A stretch of 64,000 nt of DNA from Chaetoderma sp. LZ-2023a (taxonomy: Eukaryota > Mollusca > Caudofoveata > Chaetodermatida > Chaetodermatidae), in contig CM067369.1 in the NCBI GenBank assembly GCA_034401795.1, positions 139,388,496-139,452,495 of the forward strand, written 5' to 3'. Below, one piece after another: positions 60,776-64,000 of the stretch. The notes under the pieces were generated by a model, which ran no database searches, had not been told where the DNA came from, and saw only the letters and a list, made by a program, of their open reading frames with translations. A program made the position numbers and the translations under genes. Each line of letters begins with the position of its first letter. The first letter of the stretch is position 1.

Positions 60776-62050
60776 CTGGCCATCCATCCATCTTTCCCTC
60801 CGGCCATCCATCCATCTTTCCCTCCGGCCATCCATCCATCTTTCCCTCCGGCCATCCATCCATCTTTGCCTCCGGCCATCCATCCATCTTTCCCTCCGGC
60901 CATCCATCCATCTTTCCCTCCTGCCATCCATCCATCTTTCCCTCCGTCCATCCATCCATCTTTCCCTCCGGCCATCCATCCATCTTTCCCTCCTGCCATC
61001 CATCCATCTTTCCCTCCGGCCATCCATCCATCTTTCCCTCCGGCCATCCATCCATCTTTCCCTCCGGCCATCCATCCATCTTTCCCTCCGGCCATCCATC
61101 CATCTTTCCCTCCGGCCATCCATCCATCTTTCCCTCCGGCCATCCATCCATCTTTCCCTCCGGCCATTCATCCATCTTTCCCTCCGACCATCCATCCATC
61201 TTTCCCGCCCGGCCATCCATCCATCTTCCCCCCCCCCCCCCCCGGCCATCCATCCTTTCCACCCCGGCCATCCATCTATCTTTCCCCCCCCCCGGCCGTC
61301 CATCCATCTTTCCCTCCGGCCGTCCATCCATCTTTCCCTCCGGCCATCCATCCATCTTTCCCTCCGGCCATCCATCCATCTTTCCCTCCGGCCATCCATC
61401 CATCTTTCCCTCCGGCCATTCATCCATCTTTCCCTCCGGCCATCCATCCATCTTTCCCGCCCGGCCATCCATCCATCTTTCCCCCCCGGCCATCCATCCA
61501 TCTTTCCACCCCGGCCATCCATCCATCTTTCCCCCCCCCCGGCCGTCCATCCATCTTTCCCTCCGGCCGTCCATCCATCTTTCCCTCCAGCCGTCCATCC
61601 ATCTTTCCCTCCGGCCGTCCACGCATCTTTCCCTCCGGCCGTCCATCCATCTTTCCCTCCGGCCGTCCATCCATCTTTCCCTCCGGCCGTCCATCCATCT
61701 TTCCCTCCGGCCATCCATCCATCTTTCCCTCCGGCCATCCATTCATCTTTCCCTCCGGCCATCCATCCATCTTTCCCTCCGGCCATCCATCCATCTTTCC
61801 CTCCGGCCTTCCATCCATCTTTCCCTCCGGCCATCCATCCATCTTTCCCTCCGGCCATCCATCCATCTTTCCCTCCGGCCATCCATCCATCTTTCCCTCC
61901 GGCCTTCCATCCATCGTTCCCTCCGGCCTTCCATCCATCGTTCCCTCCGGCCTTCCATCCATCGTTCCCTCCGGCCTTCCATCCATCGTTCCCTCCGGCC
62001 TTCCATCCATCGTATCCCTCCGGCCTTCCATCCATCGTTCCCTCTGGCCT
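60776..62050 (-). repeat. 24-bp unit array, block 2, ending the satellite
   Basis: About 53 units of the 24-bp form, all in Y orientation. Within it, about 61,201-61,300 is duplicated at about 61,453-61,550 (TTTCCCGCCCGG at 61,201 and 61,453, offset 252). It includes units whose TTTCCCTCC has become a long C tract. The final six units (from about 61,896) carry CATCGTTCC, the same ending as block 1. The last recognisable unit has CCCTCTGGCC and the array stops at about 62,050, where unique DNA begins. Confidence 0.92.
61228..61243 (+). repeat. Poly-C tract (16 C)
   Basis: The longest homopolymer I see in the array, within a 24-bp unit. It has shorter counterparts of 10 C at 61,284-61,293 and 61,531-61,540 and 7 C at 61,481-61,487. 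The 61,284 and 61,531 tracts occupy equivalent positions in the two copies of the ~250-bp duplication. Confidence 0.8.
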
Positions 62051-62135
62051 GGTTTCGCGTGTTGCGCATGCATTGTCAGGCCACGGATGAACTGAAAGAT
62101 AATGATGGCCATTCGGAGACCCCTATTCGATTACC

Positions 62136-62211
62136 GTATGACATTTTTGATCCCATGACCTTATATATACTGTCGGGCCAACTACAGTATATAAAACGCG
62201 ATATGAATCAG
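62136..62211 (+). other. Possible 76-bp intron in the interrupted gene
   Basis: GTATGA at 62,136 and AATCAG ending at 62,211 would bound a 76-bp intron of a size usual for fungi. Removing it joins segment A to segment B in frame, with CC plus G completing a Pro codon. Against it, I see no clear branch-point motif, and the interval is itself open in frame A. The competing explanation is a single extra A in the AAAA run at 62,218-62,221. Confidence 0.3.
62164..62193. repeat. Perfect 10-bp inverted repeat (hairpin)
   Basis: TATATACTGT at 62,164-62,173 and ACAGTATATA at 62,184-62,193 form a perfect 10-bp stem around the 10-base loop CGGGCCAACT. It lies inside the interrupted coding region, or inside the candidate intron. 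It is AT-rich and unlike the satellite unit. Function unknown; it may be chance. Confidence 0.5.
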
Positions 62212-62722
62212 GTTCATAAAAGCTGCTGAATTCCTGCAGCTAGAGAGTCAGTACATGAAATTTCTGATCTCGTACTTTAACTATTCAGACGGGGACTTGG
62301 ATAATTCTCTTTTCCTTTTGTACTCATTGCCATGTTTTTGGGCGGAATTCCAATCACTTGTTGGGATTTCTGGTTTCGATGTTGAGGTTACTGATCGTCT
62401 TCCTGGATCAGATACTCCTCGGTGACTGAACATTAAAGGTGCGCGCCCCTTCACGAACAATGCCTGGGAGTGGGACCATAGAAATTGTACTCGTCCCAAT
62501 CACTGTGATTACTCTGGAATGGGTCGAGAGCAGTGCCACGTCATGCGTCCTGGGGTGTACACGCATGAATTATATTGTCCCGTATGTGTCTCATCAATGG
62601 GACAATGCATGAAGGTTACGAGGCGGTTGATAGCAAGGTTGCGCCATCAAGCCATTTCAGATCCTGATAGGCCGGGGTACATGGTCCTGTGCATAGACGG
62701 TGTTCGGTTTACTGTTGATTAG

Positions 62723-63823
62723 TTATATGCTATATCATATATATGTATTATTATTGATAGACCATTCAAAATTGGTCAGTATGGATGTTGTTGCGTGAAT
62801 ACGTTACACCTGCAATTTTGATTTCCATGGTTGTTGATTATGTTACAATATGTATGCACATGGATACGCTATATTTCTGATAGATGAGATTGTGATGGAT
62901 TCAGGTTACTCAGAAATCAACCAATGTTGTTTACGTAATTTGAGTTCATTTTTGCATACCTTTTGGTAGATGGGTTAAAAAGGAATCTGATTGGGGTTTG
63001 TGAGGAATTGTTCCTCTGTATTGGGCTTCAAAGACCACATGACATTGACAGGTGTATACATTTTTAGGTTTTACAAATATACGATGCGTCTGATTGTCTT
63101 GTTTACTATGATATTATTCGTGTGAACAGCCTACGCATGATTATGAATTATACTTTACGTTTGTTTGGTTATTTTGTCCGAATTTTGCCTCTATGGAACC
63201 GATGGATATGGTCGGATGTGTAATTCGCCTGCAGGTACGCGTTCCAATTGACTTTGGTTGAAGGTAAAGGCAATGGCAATGGGCCATGAAAGGATGGAAA
63301 GCCAGGCTCTGGCTTTATTGAGGGCGAGGCAAATATCATATGCTGGGCCTTCAATAGTTCATTCAAGGCAAATTGCTTTGTTCTAATAAATAATGAAATT
63401 AAGAATCAGATAGAAGGAATAAGGAAAGAAGAGATTATACAGAGCAGACGAATTATACATAGTGCCAGTGCGTGTTAACTGTTCTCTATAGTAATTAGTT
63501 TGGGTAAAAGACAGGGTCCTAAAAGTGTACTAAATCATACAGTGATCACATTACACTCTCAGTAATGGGAGAAGTTGGTCCAAACTAATGCGAAAACTGT
63601 CAGATTTGGTACTGGAATAGAACTGAAGCTTGATGCATGGATGCTATATGGTATAAAAGTCCATTACGGGCTTCGATTCTATCAGATTTGCAATTACAAA
63701 AATCCATGCATACTATTCAGTTTGACAGTTCCAATTTGTTATCCAGGCTGAGACACTATGATAAACAGGAATAAATTGTGACCTAAGCTGGATCTGATTA
63801 TGACGTAGGTGGAATTCATTGAA
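62723..63823. other. Unique AT-rich DNA without a recognised gene
   Basis: About 1.1 kb of AT-rich, non-repetitive sequence. I find no satellite unit, RNA gene or convincing coding region. The longest open frame, 63,169-63,366 on the minus strand (65 codons, Pro-rich centre), has no support beyond being open. An alternating AT stretch (ATATCATATATATG) lies at about 62,731-62,745. Confidence 0.6.
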
Positions 63824-63905
63824 CACGTGTCCAGAAGTCAATAATGGTCACGTGAAGATCCAGAAACCTATAAAAAGGGAAAAGCGCGCACTTGGAGCAT
63901 TCTGT
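63824..63905 (+). promoter_or_regulatory. Promoter-like segment: two CACGTG motifs and a TATA box
   Basis: CACGTG occurs at 63,824-63,829 and 63,849-63,854, 25 bp apart, followed by TATAAAAA at 63,869-63,876. A pyrimidine-rich ATTCTGTTTTTTATCATTC begins about 30 bp after the TATA box, where transcription would be expected to start. CACGTG is the usual core for basic helix-loop-helix factors in eukaryotes. The layout suits a polymerase II promoter reading rightward, or the promoter part of a retrotransposon LTR. The transcribed region lies beyond the window, so neither can be settled here. Confidence 0.4.
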
Positions 63906-64000
63906 TTTTTATCATTCTTGGAATCACTTGTCATTCTCGTTATAAGTTTTTGGACTTAGAAACAATAAGATTCAGAATCATTTGTATAAAAGAAATATAA

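Larger units (their letters stand above)
1..62050. repeat. 20-bp minisatellite array with alternating orientation
   Basis: The whole interval consists of variants of one 20-bp unit, consensus GGAAGGCCGGAGGGAAAGAT on its purine strand, about 3,000 copies with no interspersed unique DNA. The consensus is 60% GC and has 17 purines on one strand, the pyrimidines being the CC of GGCCGG and the final T. Each unit carries GGCC and CCGG. Common variants are GAGAGAC for GAAAGAT, CTGG or CCAG for CCGG, and GAGCGAGAG for GAGGGAAAG. Orientation flips about 200 times. The consensus has no stop codon in six frames, so it reads as 20-residue protein repeats, Pro/Ser/Leu-rich one way and Arg/Glu/Gly/Lys-rich the other. 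I interpret it as non-coding satellite DNA. The left end lies outside the window. Confidence 0.97.
62068..62722 (+). pseudogene. Interrupted coding sequence of unknown family
   Basis: Three open segments in one direction read as ordinary protein. Segment A runs from ATG 62,068 to TGA 62,227 (53 codons, [10 protein letters not shown]...). Segment B is open from 62,207 to TGA 62,423 in a second frame (72 codons, including [12 protein letters not shown]). Segment C, in the same frame as B, runs from 62,426 to TAG 62,720 (98 codons). It is Cys-rich (NCT, HCD, QCH, YCPVC), and the CPVC could suit metal binding. Only one frame change (A to B) and one in-frame TGA separate about 210 codons. The frame change lies near AAAA at 62,218-62,221 and could be a 1-base slip or an intron. 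The TGA follows CGG and could come from CGA by a CpG transition. I do not recognise the family. A shorter real gene ending at 62,425 is possible. Confidence 0.5.

Noticed and set aside
1..62050. CRISPR array.
   Set aside because: Repeats are contiguous 20-mers with no unique spacers, orientation alternates, and the flanking DNA looks eukaryotic.
1..62050. Telomeric or subtelomeric simple repeat.
   Set aside because: The 20-bp unit does not match known telomere repeats, and the orientation flips. Subtelomeric or centromeric placement cannot be judged from this window.
60610..62229. A 539-codon protein fusing the 24-bp repeats to segment A of the flank gene.
   Set aside because: The repeat part is open only because the units lack stops. 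The frame is interrupted by C-tract length changes and an adjacent inverted block. Only the portion from 62,068 looks like real coding sequence.
62423..62425. TGA read through as selenocysteine or by a variant code.
   Set aside because: No supporting RNA element is visible, and a CpG transition from CGA or a true gene end explains it more simply.
62387..62438. A 52-bp intron removing the in-frame TGA.
   Set aside because: The size and the ACTGAAC-like branch site are attractive, but 52 is not divisible by three, so splicing would put segment C out of frame.
62281..62499. 72-codon minus-strand frame.
   Set aside because: It lies opposite segments B and C of the interrupted gene, whose plus-strand reading is longer and more protein-like.
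63169..63366. 65-codon minus-strand frame with a Pro-rich centre.
   Set aside because: It is short and isolated, with no recognised domain, no clear promoter or splice context, and no continuation on either side. It could be an exon, but nothing in the sequence supports that.
62723..64000. tRNA, rRNA or small structured RNA genes in the unique flank.
   Set aside because: I found no cloverleaf arms, conserved tRNA boxes or rRNA-like sequence on reading both strands.

Overview
The window is eukaryotic nuclear DNA, most likely from a filamentous fungus (low certainty). Positions 1 to about 62,050 (97%) hold no recognisable gene. They form one uninterrupted minisatellite built on a 20-bp unit, GGAAGGCCGGAGGGAAAGAT. 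Only the last ~1,950 bases (62,051-64,000) are unique sequence. The array runs off the left edge, so its full length is unknown.

The array is not a simple head-to-tail satellite. The purine-rich strand of the unit switches between the + strand ('R' blocks) and the - strand ('Y' blocks) about 200 times. I counted roughly 103 R blocks, about 23 kb in total, alternating with Y blocks totalling about 39 kb. Most switches use a few recurring junction sequences, and many R/Y block combinations recur. This points to higher-order repeats of about 0.4-3.4 kb that already contain inversions and were then copied. Units beside a switch are mostly the GAAAGAT type. Block interiors are mostly the GAGAGAC type, so arms facing each other across a switch pair well.

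Layout: 1-42,056 is a mosaic of GAAAGAT and GAGAGAC units. 42,057-45,722 contains two long (>1.1 kb) R blocks with homogenised runs of four divergent variants, including a CCTACGCG variant. 45,723-54,652 contains a 2,964-bp tandem duplication that is nearly identical between copies. 54,653-59,200 is enriched in a TACCACC variant. From about 59,240 to 62,050 the unit grows to 24 bp through an extra CCAT, and this form occurs in one orientation only.

The array has no stop codon in any of the six frames of its consensus, so it produces enormous open frames (up to about 2,666 codons). They are by-products of the repeat and are not reported as genes.

In the unique flank, 62,068-62,722 reads as a small protein-coding sequence of unknown family. 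It is interrupted by one frame change, either a 1-base slip or a 76-bp intron, and by one in-frame TGA. Its first ATG lies only about 18 bp from the array edge. The rest of the flank is AT-rich with no convincing gene, and ends in a promoter-like segment with two CACGTG motifs and a TATA box at about 63,824-63,905. I see no rRNA, tRNA, CRISPR array or intact transposon.
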